A stretch of 64,000 nucleotides of DNA from Streptomyces sp. BA2 (GTDB lineage Bacteria > Actinomycetota > Actinomycetes > Streptomycetales > Streptomycetaceae): positions 434,001 to 498,000 of the forward strand of contig NZ_WSRO01000002.1 of the NCBI RefSeq assembly GCF_009769735.1, in the 5' to 3' direction. Made by a program: the position numbers and the translations under genes. Position 1 is the first letter of the stretch. The number at the start of each line of letters is the position of its first letter. Positions 43,225-52,846 of this stretch are shown one piece after another. Below the pieces are notes generated by a model. That model saw only the letters and a list, made by a program, of their open reading frames with translations, did no database searches and was not told the DNA's origin.

Positions 43225-44466
43225 TCAGCCGAGCCGCTCGATGGCTTCGAGGACCTGGCGGGTGCCGTCCTCCCCGGCGAGGGCCCCGGCGGTGGCGTGG
43301 GCTCGGGCGCGCAGGACGGGGCTGTGGACGGCTGTGGTGATCGCCTGGGAGAGGCGTTCGGCGGTCAGGCGCTGGAAGCGCAGCGGACGCGGTGAGAGGC
43401 CCAGGGTGTGCAGGCGGGTGGCCCAGAAGTGCTGGTCCAGTTGTACGGGGACGGGGACCGCGGGGGCGCCGGCGCGCAGTCCGGCGGCGGTGGTGCCGGC
43501 GCCTGCGTGGTGGATGACGGCAGCTGTCTTGGGGAACAGCCAGGCGTGTGGGACTTCCTGGACGGTGATCAGGTCGTCGTTCTCGGCGTGCAGGCCGCTC
43601 CAGCCGGCCTGAATGATGCCGCGTACCTTCGCGCGGCGCAGTGCGTCGGCCAGCAGGGTGCTCAGCCGCTGGGAGTCGGCGGTGACGAAGCTGCCGAAGC
43701 CGGCGAACACCGGCGGCGGGCCTGCGTCGAGGAAGTCGAGGAGTCGTGGCTCGGGCTGCCAGTCGGGCGTGGTCTCGGGCCACCAGTAGCCGCCCACTTC
43801 GTGCCCTGCGGGCCAGTCCGCAGGGCGGGGGACGATCCGCGGGCTGAAGCCGTGCAGGACGGTACGCCCGCGCGGCAGGCTCATCGGGCCGCTGAATCTC
43901 CGGTGCGGCAGGCCCAGTTCGCGGCGCAGGGCGCTGACCGCGGGGGCGAAGATGGGGTCGCTGCCGACCCACAGGGCCCGGGCGGCAAGGCGGTTGCCGT
44001 GAGACCCGAAGGACCGGGCGCCGGTGATGGGCGGCGGGAAGGCGCCCGTGGGGTGCACTGGCTGGAGGTAGACCCCGATGCTCGGCAGGCGCAGTGCCTC
44101 GCCGAGCGCCGCGCACATGGGGTCGGTGACCGTGGAGCTCAGGACCACATCGGTGCCTTCTCGCACCGCATCCGCGACGCCGGCCGTAAGCCGGGGCATG
44201 AACGCCCGCGCCATACGCATCAATCGCGCCATGGCCACGGGTGGGCTCACCGCTCGGGCCAGGCCCTGGCCGTCCTGCGAGGCGAGTTCCTGCCGCGGGT
44301 CGACTGGCAGGGGCCTGAAGCCCAACCCGTGGGCGGTCACCGCCTGTTCGAAGCGTTCATGGGTGGCGAGGACCACCTCGTGGCCCGCCGCGCGCAGTCG
44401 CACGCCCAGTCCGGTGTAGGGGGCGACGTCGCCCCAGCTTCCCGCCGTCACGATCAGTACGCGCAC
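43225..44466 (-). CDS. UDP-glycosyltransferase-like (GT1, MGT family) protein
   Basis: 413 residues, GT-B fold. N-terminal domain begins MRVLIVTAGSWGDVAPYTGLGVRLRAAGHEVVLATH. The C-terminal donor site reads WLFPKTAAVIHHAGAGTTAAGLRAGAPAVPVPVQLDQHFWA, with the HHxGxGT and D-Q of macrolide/polyene glycosyltransferases. Such enzymes glycosylate small molecules, including antibiotics for self-protection or detoxification. It stands alone, not inside a recognisable biosynthetic cluster, though an ABC-F resistance gene lies 2 kb away. Confidence 0.92.
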   Translation of the reverse strand: MRVLIVTAGSWGDVAPYTGLGVRLRAAGHEVVLATHERFEQAVTAHGLGFRPLPVDPRQELASQDGQGLARAVSPPVAMARLMRMARAFMPRLTAGVADAVREGTDVVLSSTVTDPMCAALGEALRLPSIGVYLQPVHPTGAFPPPITGARSFGSHGNRLAARALWVGSDPIFAPAVSALRRELGLPHRRFSGPMSLPRGRTVLHGFSPRIVPRPADWPAGHEVGGYWWPETTPDWQPEPRLLDFLDAGPPPVFAGFGSFVTADSQRLSTLLADALRRAKVRGIIQAGWSGLHAENDDLITVQEVPHAWLFPKTAAVIHHAGAGTTAAGLRAGAPAVPVPVQLDQHFWATRLHTLGLSPRPLRFQRLTAERLSQAITTAVHSPVLRARAHATAGALAGEDGTRQVLEAIERLG

Positions 44467-44631
44467 CGTGTCAGGATGTCAGACCACGCGACCGTGCACC
44501 GGGCCCAGCGGACCTGAACTGCCGCGTGTCGGCGCGGCGTCCGTCTCACAGGACGGTGAAAGGCGGGCATCAACGTGAGTTGTGCCCCGAGCCACCGCGC
44601 CAGGCACCGTCACCCGGCCGTCCCTCGGCCG

Positions 44632-45267
44632 TCACCCGCCCGTCGACCGGCCGATCGCATATTGCGAGCCGACCGCAGTGAGCACCGCGTCAGCCAGTTC
44701 CTCGGGGGACCGCCCGACGTCAGCGGCGATGCGATCCAGGCCCAGTCTGTCGACGGCACCCCGCATGAGCACCTGGTAGCGCGCCGCGCGAGCCAGGAAC
44801 TTCTCGATCAGGTGCCGTTCCTCGGCGGTGGCTTCCTTGTAACGGCCGGCCTCGTGCATCCGGGCGCGGAGAGTGGAGTCCTCCGCGGTGAGCCACACGG
44901 CGGCCGTGTGCGGGACCGTCAGCCTTGCGATGCGGTCGGGCCAGAGCGCCGACCCCTCCACGACCAGGCCCGCACCGACACGGCGTCCTGCCGCGTAATC
45001 CGTGATCAGGTCCTGAATGCCGGGCCACAGCCGCTCATAGTGATCCAGTACAGATGCGGTCAGCTCGTCCACCGTGAGCGCTCTGTAGTGCTCTGCGACG
45101 TGCGCGGACACTTCCCATTCCGGCGTCCGCCAAGGGCGCCCCGGGTGCCGGGCCAGTCCGTCGGTGGACAGATACTCGAACCCCATTCTGTCCGCCACTA
45201 CTTGCGCGACGGTCGACTTCCCCACATGCGACGTCCCCCCGATCAGCACCACCCGCACACCAAGCAT
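44632..45267 (-). CDS. P-loop kinase-like protein (2-phosphoglycerate kinase-type)
   Basis: 211 residues. P-loop VVLIGGTSHVGKSTVAQVVADRMG at the N-terminus, followed by YLSTDGLARHPG and LVVEGSALWPDRIARL. The pattern resembles small nucleoside/2-phosphoglycerate kinases of unknown substrate. Divergent from the propeller gene with about 100 bases between starts. Chemistry is likely phosphoryl transfer; the substrate is not known. Confidence 0.72.
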   Translation of the reverse strand: MLGVRVVLIGGTSHVGKSTVAQVVADRMGFEYLSTDGLARHPGRPWRTPEWEVSAHVAEHYRALTVDELTASVLDHYERLWPGIQDLITDYAAGRRVGAGLVVEGSALWPDRIARLTVPHTAAVWLTAEDSTLRARMHEAGRYKEATAEERHLIEKFLARAARYQVLMRGAVDRLGLDRIAADVGRSPEELADAVLTAVGSQYAIGRSTGG

Positions 45268-45370
45268 GACTGTGACCCTACTGAGCAAGCTCGTTCTTGC
45301 GCGCGAGGGAAGCTTCCTCGCCGAAGATGATGGACGATGGCGAGCCGGCGAGAGATCGGAGTGCGGGGCT

Positions 45371-46393
45371 GTGGCGACACGTCGGACAGTGATCAAGGCA
45401 GTGGGCGCGGGGGCGTTGGCGAGCGGTCTTTCCACGCCAGCCTCAGGCGCTCCCCGGGCGGCAAGAGCCGACGTACTGCTGGTGGTGGAGAAAAGCAGCC
45501 ACGCGGTCAGCTTCTACGACGCCGAGTCGGGGCAGCTCCGCCAGACCGTCCGGCTGCCCGACTACCCGCATGAGATGGTCGTCGACTCGCGCAGACGATT
45601 CGCCTACGTCGGGCACTACGGGGTGCGCATGTCTTCCAGCGTCGGCGAGGGCGGCGCCGCCGTCTTCGTCATCGACCTGGCCGAGCGGTCCCTGGCCCGG
45701 ACAATCGACACACGGCCCTTCAACCGCATCCACGGCATGGGCATCGACCATCACGACCGGCTGTACGCCTTGAGCGAGGAGAAGGCGGCTCTGCTCGGTT
45801 TCGACGATCCGTCCACCGACCCCGCGCCGACCAGAGCAGTGCCCACCCACGGGGTGAAGACCCACTTGTTCACGCTCAGCCGTGACGGCGAACGAGCCTA
45901 TGTCACCGGGCTGTTGTCCCACACGGTGAGCCTTGTGCGCCCCCATGACGCCGCCGTCCCGCCTGTGCTGGTCACACCCGGTCAACTGCCCGAGAGCAGC
46001 TGTCTGAGCCGGGATGAGAAGACGCTGTTCGTCGGAGCCCGCAAGAGCGCCTCGCTGGTCGCCGTGGACACCCGCACCATGAAGGTACGGCGGACCAGGA
46101 AGACGGGCGGAGACCCGCTGCGGGTCTACACGCTCGATGACGAACGGCTGTTGGTGACGGACATCGTCGCCAACACCCTCGCCCTATGGAGCACCGACCT
46201 GCGGCCGATCCGTTCCCTTGGCCTCGACGGGACCCCGTCCGCGGTGACACTTCATCCGAGCAGGCCACTGGCGTATGTGTCGCTGTTGGGCACCAACCGG
46301 ATCGCCGTCGTCGATCTGGACCGGTTCGCTGTGGTCGACGGCTTCGCCACCCAGCTGGAACCAGATGCCTCGGTGCTCCTGCCTGCTCCCTGA
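45371..46393 (+). CDS. Secreted seven-bladed beta-propeller protein (YVTN-type), probable Tat substrate
   Basis: 340 residues from a GTG with CGGAG upstream. VATRRTVIKAVGAGALASGLSTPASG is a twin-arginine (TRRTVIK) signal with an ASG-type cleavage region. The mature part is a string of YVTN/lactonase-like blades: VEKSSHAVSFYDAESGQLRQTVRLP, RFAYVGHYGVRMS, FTLSRDGERAYVTGLLSHTVSLV, SRDEKTLFVGARKSASLVAVDTRTM, LAYVSLLGTNRIAVVDLDRFAVV. Role unknown. The ABC-F leader begins 74 bases after the stop. Confidence 0.85.
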   Translation: MATRRTVIKAVGAGALASGLSTPASGAPRAARADVLLVVEKSSHAVSFYDAESGQLRQTVRLPDYPHEMVVDSRRRFAYVGHYGVRMSSSVGEGGAAVFVIDLAERSLARTIDTRPFNRIHGMGIDHHDRLYALSEEKAALLGFDDPSTDPAPTRAVPTHGVKTHLFTLSRDGERAYVTGLLSHTVSLVRPHDAAVPPVLVTPGQLPESSCLSRDEKTLFVGARKSASLVAVDTRTMKVRRTRKTGGDPLRVYTLDDERLLVTDIVANTLALWSTDLRPIRSLGLDGTPSAVTLHPSRPLAYVSLLGTNRIAVVDLDRFAVVDGFATQLEPDASVLLPAP

Positions 46394-46466
46394 GGGGACC
46401 CCCGCGCCCTACCCGCGCCCAAAATGGCCGGGCGAACAGAGCAGCGGTTTTGCTAGCCTGATCGTT

Positions 46467-46511
46467 ATGGCACGAGGTATCTGGTCGCAGAAGGTCCGCT
46501 CCGCCCGCTGA
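46467..46511 (+). CDS. Leader peptide of ABC-F gene
   Basis: 14-codon ORF MARGIWSQKVRSAR ending TGA at 46509-46511. A TAGCCT -10-like hexamer lies eight bases before the ATG, so the transcript is probably leaderless or nearly so. The peptide contains several Arg, Trp and Lys, a usual pattern for drug-sensing leader peptides, and its stop overlaps the left arm of an attenuator-like hairpin. Ribosome stalling here by a translation inhibitor would change folding of the RNA before the resistance gene. Confidence 0.75.
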   Translation: MARGIWSQKVRSAR

Positions 46512-46585
46512 CGGCGGCGCCTTCTCCCTGCTGAATTCGCCGCCGTTCCGGTTCCCGCCGGGCGGCCACTTCCTGCTGCCCGGCT
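46511..46585 (+). promoter_or_regulatory. Attenuator-like hairpins between leader peptide and ABC-F gene
   Basis: Stem 1: ACGGCGGCG (46511-46519) with CGCCGCCGT (46538-46546), perfect 9 bp. Stem 2: GCCGGGC at about 46557 with GCCCGGC near 46579, 7 bp. Stem 1 starts at the leader stop codon, so a stalled ribosome would block it. Fits ribosome-mediated attenuation of resistance genes. Confidence 0.7.
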
Positions 46586-46609
46586 CCACTGCGAGCTGCG
46601 GAGCATCCG

Positions 46610-48292
<1,683 letters not shown>

Positions 48293-48300
48293 CCGCTGTT

Positions 48301-48350
48301 GTGCGTTGGCCCCCCGCCGCCGGGACCCGGAGGCGGGGGGGCCAACGCAC
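48301..48350 (+). terminator. Very strong hairpin terminator
   Basis: Arms GTGCGTTGGCCCCCCGCC and GGCGGGGGGGCCAACGCAC pair almost perfectly over about 18 bases around a short loop, immediately after the ABC-F stop. Confidence 0.85.
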
Positions 48351-48378
48351 GATGCGCCCCCTGAATCGCTACAGCCAG

Positions 48379-48540
48379 TCATATGACGAGCACGTCGGGC
48401 CGGTGACGCAGCGTGGCCTGGATCGCCGATGCGCCCTCGTGCGCTTCGGCGAGCACGGTGATCTCGCCTTCGAGCGTCAGCGGTGCCGCGAGCGCCTTGC
48501 GGAGGAGGGCCTAGTCGTCGGCGAGCACCACGGTGGTCAT
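48379..48540 (-). pseudogene. Response regulator fragment (receiver domain start, in-frame TAG)
   Basis: Reads MTTVVLADD, TAG, then ALLRKALAAPLTLEGEITVL and AEAHEGASAIQATLRHRPDVLVI, then stop. That is the first half of a NarL/DesR-type receiver domain; the TAG replaces the usual Gln after the acidic pair, and sequence ends where the phospho-accepting Asp should follow (DVLVI-D). The start overlaps the end of the kinase fragment by four bases (ATGA), as in intact two-component operons. Confidence 0.8.
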
Positions 48541-48730
48541 CGGTCGTCCTCCCGCGCCGCGGAGGGCGGTGTCGTCACGGAGGAGTGATCCGCACCCGCG
48601 TGGCTGCCGCGTGGCGCAGGATGTTGGTCGTCGTCTCGCGGAGTACCTGTCCGAGCAGCCCATTGACTCTTTCGTCCACGTCGGCCTCGCGGTTGACGCG
48701 CACGCGGATCCCCGCGGCTTCGAAGAGGTT
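48537..48730 (-). pseudogene. Histidine kinase fragment (DesK-type)
   Basis: NLFEAAGIRVRVNREADVDE followed by RVNGLLGQVLRETTTNILRH and AAATRVRITPP is the end of the dimerisation helix and the N-box region of a DesK/NarX-like kinase. The frame then hits TGA (48575-48577), and the tail TTPPSAAREDDR is in another frame and ends exactly at the response-regulator ATG. Most of the ATPase domain is therefore deleted, and the N-terminal half is replaced by unrelated sequence beyond about 48730. Confidence 0.75.
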
Positions 48731-48863
48731 CTTCGTCCTCAACGCCTGGAACGGCGGCGTTCCCGTGGCCGAGTCCCTGCCACTCCTCCTGCCCACCCTG
48801 AGTTGGGTCATCATCTCCGTGGCGCTGGCCTCCCGCCTCTTCCGCTGGGAACCGCACCGGTGA
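48729..48863 (+). pseudogene. C-terminal fragment of an ABC-2-type permease
   Basis: Reads FFVLNAWNGGVPVAESLPLLLPTLSWVIISVALASRLFRW then EPHR and stop. This is a typical last helix and tail of an ABC-2 efflux permease. It abuts the kinase fragment tail to tail with no gap, so a deletion has fused two operons. Confidence 0.65.
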
Positions 48864-48913
48864 CGACATCGTTTCGTAGCCGCTCACGCTGTAGCCGATA
48901 TGAAGCCCAGCGC

Positions 48914-49780
48914 CTACGCGTCCCGATACCGGTCCCGGATCTCGGGGAGTTGGTGGAAGCCGGCCGACCTGTAGGTGGCCACCGCGCCCGCGTTCGAGCT
49001 CGGCGCGCAGACGATCGCGCTCGACGAGCCCATCTCCTGGAGTGCGGCCGCGGCGGCGATGGTGATCGCCTTGCCGTAACCGTGACCGCGGTGTTCCCGG
49101 TGGACGCCCATCGGCTCGAGCAGTCCGGGCCTCCCCGGACCGGCCGACCACACCGTCACCGCCGCCACCGCCTCGCCCTGTCCGTCGTACGCGACCAGAC
49201 AACGGGCCTCGGCGTACGGCAATCCGGCCGCCGTCGCGTGCCAGTGCTCGTCGGTGAACGTCGACCCGTCGAACGAGGCCCGCTGTACGGCGGCCCGGAC
49301 ATGCGCCTGCTCGGGCCCGGTCACCTCGATCCGCACGCCTGGGTCCCGCACCGGCTCCGTCAGGTCGCGGCGCAGCGGCGTCCACGGCTCGTCGGCGTTC
49401 CAGCCGGCCTCGAACAGCAGGTCTTGGACCAGTGCGTCCATCGGTGCCTCGATGCTCGCCTTCCCCTCGGGCAGTACGCCGCGCTCCGGCTGGGTCACGT
49501 CTTCCACCAACTGCCGCGCCAGCTCCTCGTCCCACCGGGCGTCCGGCGCGATCGTCAGCCGCAAAAGGCCGGGACCGTCCAGCAGCCCGACGGCGAGCAT
49601 CCGTCCGTCACGGCTCCACGTCCTGACCGCCGCGGCCGTCGCCTCCGCACCGAACCGCCAGAACCAGCCCAGGTCCCCCGGATGCAGTTGCATCGGCGCC
49701 CCGTCGTACTGCCACTCCCGCAGCACGCCCACAGCCTCGCCCAGCCCGTCAACTCCCGGCCCGCTCAACACAATCGCCAT
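48914..49780 (-). CDS. GNAT-family N-acetyltransferase, likely tandem GNAT
   Basis: 288 residues from the ATG at 49780. The C-terminal half is a clear GNAT domain: RCLVAYDGQGEAVAAVTVWSAGPGRPGLLEPMGVHREHRGHGYGKAITIAAAAALQEMG and NAGAVATYRSAGF, with acetyl-CoA loop REHRGHGYGK. The N-terminal half (WQYDGAPMQLHPGDLGWFWRFG, GRMLAVGLLDGPGLLRLTIAPD) looks like a degenerate second GNAT half. Substrate unknown. Single gene. Confidence 0.85.
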   Translation of the reverse strand: MAIVLSGPGVDGLGEAVGVLREWQYDGAPMQLHPGDLGWFWRFGAEATAAAVRTWSRDGRMLAVGLLDGPGLLRLTIAPDARWDEELARQLVEDVTQPERGVLPEGKASIEAPMDALVQDLLFEAGWNADEPWTPLRRDLTEPVRDPGVRIEVTGPEQAHVRAAVQRASFDGSTFTDEHWHATAAGLPYAEARCLVAYDGQGEAVAAVTVWSAGPGRPGLLEPMGVHREHRGHGYGKAITIAAAAALQEMGSSSAIVCAPSSNAGAVATYRSAGFHQLPEIRDRYRDA

Positions 49781-49923
49781 GCCCCGATCACACCTCACCG
49801 CACCGGCCGCCCGCACCTGGTTTCCGGCCGGCGGGCGAGATGCCGGTCAACTCGTCGGCCGTTCGATCTCCTGCCAGCGGCGGTCGGAGCAGGCCGGGCC
49901 GGCGAAGCTGCGGTGATCCGCGC

Positions 49924-51057
49924 TCAGCCGACGTGCAGAACCCGGAAGCGGTCGGGTTCCGCCGGATCTCGGTCAACGACCTGGATAGGCGTCCGAGCCC
50001 ATTGCCAAACGCTGATGCCCGGCGTGCGGGAGAACGTGATCTGCCCCCGGGTGCCATCGACTTCGACGCGCGGCCAGGATTCGGCGGTGCGCGCACGGTC
50101 GCCGCCGTGAGAACGCATCGCAGCGGCGAGGACGGCGACCGAGTCGTAGCCCTCGAAGGCGACGAAGAAGGGCCCTTCGCCCAGCCGCTCGCGGAGGGTT
50201 GTCTCGACTCGTGCCCCGAGTGGGCCGAGGCGCTCGGGCAGGTAGCGCAAGAACGGGATCGCGGCGCCGTCGTCGCCCAGCAGCTTCGCCCATTCGGCGA
50301 ACTCCGGTTGTCCGGCCGGAGCACCGATCAGGATCTCGGCGAGACGCTGGTCGTGACGGACGGACTTGACGATCGGCACGGCCGGTTCCGGGTGGCCTAC
50401 CAGCAGAAGGAGGGCTGTCGCACCACGGTCGACGAGCTCGTCGCACATGGCCGTGGGGCTGAGCGCGCTCATGTCGAGTTCGATGACGGTGCCGCCGCGT
50501 GGAGCGAGGTAGTCCCGCAGAATGCGGGTCCCAGATGCCCAGTAGACAGTCGACTGGGTTGCCACGGCGATTCGGCTGTGCCCCGCGGCGAGGAGAAAGT
50601 CCGCGTAGACCTGCCAGCCGCGGGACTGCGGCGGGGAGAGGCGCGCGACCCAGTCCGTCGGCTGTTCGGTGAGCGCGTCGAGAACGGCCGACGAGCAGAG
50701 GAAGGGCAGACCGATGGCGTCGGCCCTGCCTGCGGCGGCACGAGCGACGACGCTGTGATACTCCCCCACCACGGCAGCCACGCCCAGGCCTGCCAGTTCA
50801 TCTACGGCTGCCGCGGCCCTCTGCGGATCAGCCGCCGTGTCTCGGACCACGAGTTCAAGTGGCTTTCCGTCGATGCCTCCGGCGTCATTGACTTCGCGAA
50901 CGCCCAGCTCGAGTCCGGCGAGCAAGTGTTGGCCTGCCTCGACCCAGCCAGGCCGAGTCAGCGGAACGAGAGCGCCGATCCGGACGGATGATCCGCCGGT
51001 CGGCTCCACCCCAGGTATCGACGGTGGCGGTGGTGGCGTTGGCGGTGGCGTACTCAT
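49924..51057 (-). CDS. Leucine-binding-type periplasmic-fold protein without signal peptide
   Basis: 377 residues. After a proline-rich start (MSTPPPTPPPPPSIPG) the sequence is a Peripla_BP_6/LivK fold: RIGALVPLTRPGWVEAGQHLLAGLELGVREVNDAGGIDGKPLELVVRDTAADPQRAAAAV, LPFLCSSAVLDALTEQ, HSRIAVATQSTVYWASGTRIL and EGYDSVAVLAAAMRSHG. There is no signal peptide or lipobox, and no permease or ATPase nearby, so it is probably a cytosolic ligand-binding or sensor protein rather than part of a transporter. The ligand may be an amino acid or amide. Start chosen at the only ATG before the fold. Confidence 0.82.
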   Translation of the reverse strand: MSTPPPTPPPPPSIPGVEPTGGSSVRIGALVPLTRPGWVEAGQHLLAGLELGVREVNDAGGIDGKPLELVVRDTAADPQRAAAAVDELAGLGVAAVVGEYHSVVARAAAGRADAIGLPFLCSSAVLDALTEQPTDWVARLSPPQSRGWQVYADFLLAAGHSRIAVATQSTVYWASGTRILRDYLAPRGGTVIELDMSALSPTAMCDELVDRGATALLLLVGHPEPAVPIVKSVRHDQRLAEILIGAPAGQPEFAEWAKLLGDDGAAIPFLRYLPERLGPLGARVETTLRERLGEGPFFVAFEGYDSVAVLAAAMRSHGGDRARTAESWPRVEVDGTRGQITFSRTPGISVWQWARTPIQVVDRDPAEPDRFRVLHVG

Positions 51058-51429
51058 GCGTTGGCGTCTCCCGTGTGGCGATTCGGCTGCGGTTGGCCCG
51101 GATCGCTGAGTGGCAAGACCCGTTGATGCGCGTTCATCTCATCTCGCCGCGGCGGGCGCACCTGGGTGATCATGCCGGACATTGCAGCCGCCTCCATCGT
51201 CGGGAGGCAACCGATTTCCTCAGATCCATGACCTCGCGCCTCGGCGGGGCGGCTCGGTCACATACCGGCGAGTGAGCAACCAGATCGCATGCGCGCCCCG
51301 ACGCTGACTGTGACGCTAAGGCTGAGGTTGAGGGTTCCGTCGAGACATCCGTGCCCGATCACTCGATGTGACCATGCGTCACCACTCCAGAGCTCGACAC
51401 CACACACCCATGCGGTCGCATCCGCGTCA
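51058..51429. other. Intergenic region without supported gene
   Basis: No supported gene. Contains short purine-rich direct repeats (AAGGCTGAGGTTGAGGGTT, about 51316-51334) but no dyad that could be assigned to a regulator. The promoter of the LivK-like gene lies at the left. Confidence 0.5.
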
Positions 51430-52197
51430 CTACGCCGCCTTCAGTTCACCCGCCAGCTCAGCCAGGCTCTCCACCCGCCAATCGAAGGTGTCCGTATTCC
51501 TCGGCGGATCACCCACCGGCCGCTGAACATAGGCCGTTCGCATCCCCACCGCCTGAGCTCCCCTCAGATCCCACGCATGCGCGGCGACCATCAGCACTCG
51601 CTCGGCCGGACACCCCGCCGCGTCGATCGCCAGCTGGTAGGCCTCCGGCGCGGGCTTGTAGGCCCGTACCTCCTCGCCGGACAACGCCTGATGCCAGCGC
51701 AGCCCCGCGTACGCGTTCAGCCGCAGCAGCGCCCCGCGACTCGCATGGGAGAGCCCCAGCACAGGAAACCGCCCCGCAAGACGCGCGAGACCGGCAACGG
51801 AATCGCCCCAAGGCCTCAGGCGCCGCGATGCCCCGGCCAGCCGTCCGATGGCCACCGGATCACTCAACCCGGCGCACTCGGCCACGCGCTCAGCCGCCTC
51901 CCGCTCGATGACCTCACTGTTCACATACGCCCGGGCCCCCTCCCCGATGCGCCGCTGCTCACGCTCGACGTGCTCCCGCCAGACCTCGAGCAGACCCTCC
52001 ACAGCCATCCCGCCGGACGACCGGTCGCCGGACGCGGACACCGCCTCCGCCAGGGCCGCACGCAGTCCGCCGGACTCGTCGACCATCGTCCCCAGCACGT
52101 CGAAGACGACCACCTCGACCTCCAGATCGCCATCGCCATCGCCATCGGCATTGGCATTGGCATTGGCATTGGCATTGGCATCGCCCGTCCCGGACAT
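51430..52197 (-). CDS. HAD-superfamily, haloacid dehalogenase type II-like protein
   Basis: 255 residues. After an unusual repetitive start (DANANANANANADGDGDGD) the HAD motifs follow: VVVFDVLGTMVDE (nucleophile Asp), LGLSHAS (motif II, Ser in place of the common N-G pair), YKPAPEAYQLAI (Lys of motif III) and LMVAAHAWDLRGAQAVGMRTAYVQRP (motif IV). This matches (S)-2-haloacid dehalogenases and related hydrolases. It diverges from a CGNR regulator across two near-identical palindromes, so it is the likely controlled gene. Confidence 0.88.
   Translation of the reverse strand: MSGTGDANANANANANADGDGDGDLEVEVVVFDVLGTMVDESGGLRAALAEAVSASGDRSSGGMAVEGLLEVWREHVEREQRRIGEGARAYVNSEVIEREAAERVAECAGLSDPVAIGRLAGASRRLRPWGDSVAGLARLAGRFPVLGLSHASRGALLRLNAYAGLRWHQALSGEEVRAYKPAPEAYQLAIDAAGCPAERVLMVAAHAWDLRGAQAVGMRTAYVQRPVGDPPRNTDTFDWRVESLAELAGELKAA
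52126..52185. repeat. Hexanucleotide repeat in the HAD gene start
   Basis: Ten contiguous 6-bp units: three ATCGCC, one ATCGGC, five ATTGGC and a final ATCGCC. In the HAD protein they encode alternating Asn-Ala and Asp-Gly pairs. Confidence 0.85.
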
Positions 52198-52215
52198 TCA
52201 TCCACTCCCCATCAC

Positions 52216-52276
52216 GTCACCGGTTCAACTGGTGACGAGTCTTGCCGCACATCGCGTCACCGGTCAAGATGGTGAC
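52216..52276. promoter_or_regulatory. Twin palindromic operators between HAD and CGNR genes
   Basis: GTCACC-GGTTCAACT-GGTGAC at 52216-52236 and GTCACC-GGTCAAGAT-GGTGAC at 52256-52276. Arms are identical, centres are 40 bases apart (near four helical turns), and the second ends at the base before the CGNR GTG start. Likely bound by the CGNR protein itself. Confidence 0.78.
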
Positions 52277-52816
52277 GTGCACTTCGCCTTCGTGAGCGGT
52301 CACCCCGCCCTGGACCTGGTCGCCACCGTGGAATCCCGCCGCGACCGGCCCCGTGACCTCCTGGCCACCCCCGCCGACCTCGAACAGTGGGTCATGGCCT
52401 GCGACGAGCTCCCCGACCGGGTCACAGCCGACAGCCCGGCGCTCACCCGTACCCATCAACTCCGCGAGGCCGTCCACCAGCTCGCCCTCGACCGCATGCA
52501 AGGCCGCAGCTACGAGCCGGCCGGCCTGGACGTCCTCAACAACGCCGCCGCCGGGCCGCTTCCCGCGCTCCACCTCAGCGACGCGGGCATCCGCCGGACA
52601 GGAGACCTGGCCTCCGCTCTCACCCACATCGCCCGCGGCGCGATCACCCTGCTCGCCGACCCCGACACCTGCCTCAAGGAATGTGGCCGCCCGAGCTGCA
52701 CCCGCCTGTACCTCGACCGCTCCCGCGGGACGCGACGTACCTGGTGCGGCATGCAGGCCTGCGGCAACCGCGTCAAAGCCGCCGCCTACCGGGCCCGCAA
52801 GCACGCCACTCCATGA
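52277..52816 (+). CDS. CGNR zinc-finger transcriptional regulator
   Basis: 179 residues from a GTG. The N-terminal ABATE-type stress-sensing domain (HFAFVSGHPALDLVATVESRRDRPRDLLATPADLEQWV) is followed by the C-terminal CGNR zinc finger (CLKECGRPSCTRLYLDRSRGTRRTWCGMQACGNRVKAAAYRAR). This is the standard layout of a family thought to act as ligand-responsive regulators. The GTG directly abuts an operator, so the message is likely leaderless. Divergent from the HAD gene. Confidence 0.9.
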   Translation: MHFAFVSGHPALDLVATVESRRDRPRDLLATPADLEQWVMACDELPDRVTADSPALTRTHQLREAVHQLALDRMQGRSYEPAGLDVLNNAAAGPLPALHLSDAGIRRTGDLASALTHIARGAITLLADPDTCLKECGRPSCTRLYLDRSRGTRRTWCGMQACGNRVKAAAYRARKHATP

Positions 52817-52846
52817 TCCGCGGAGCGGCCGTACTACCCTTCCAGC

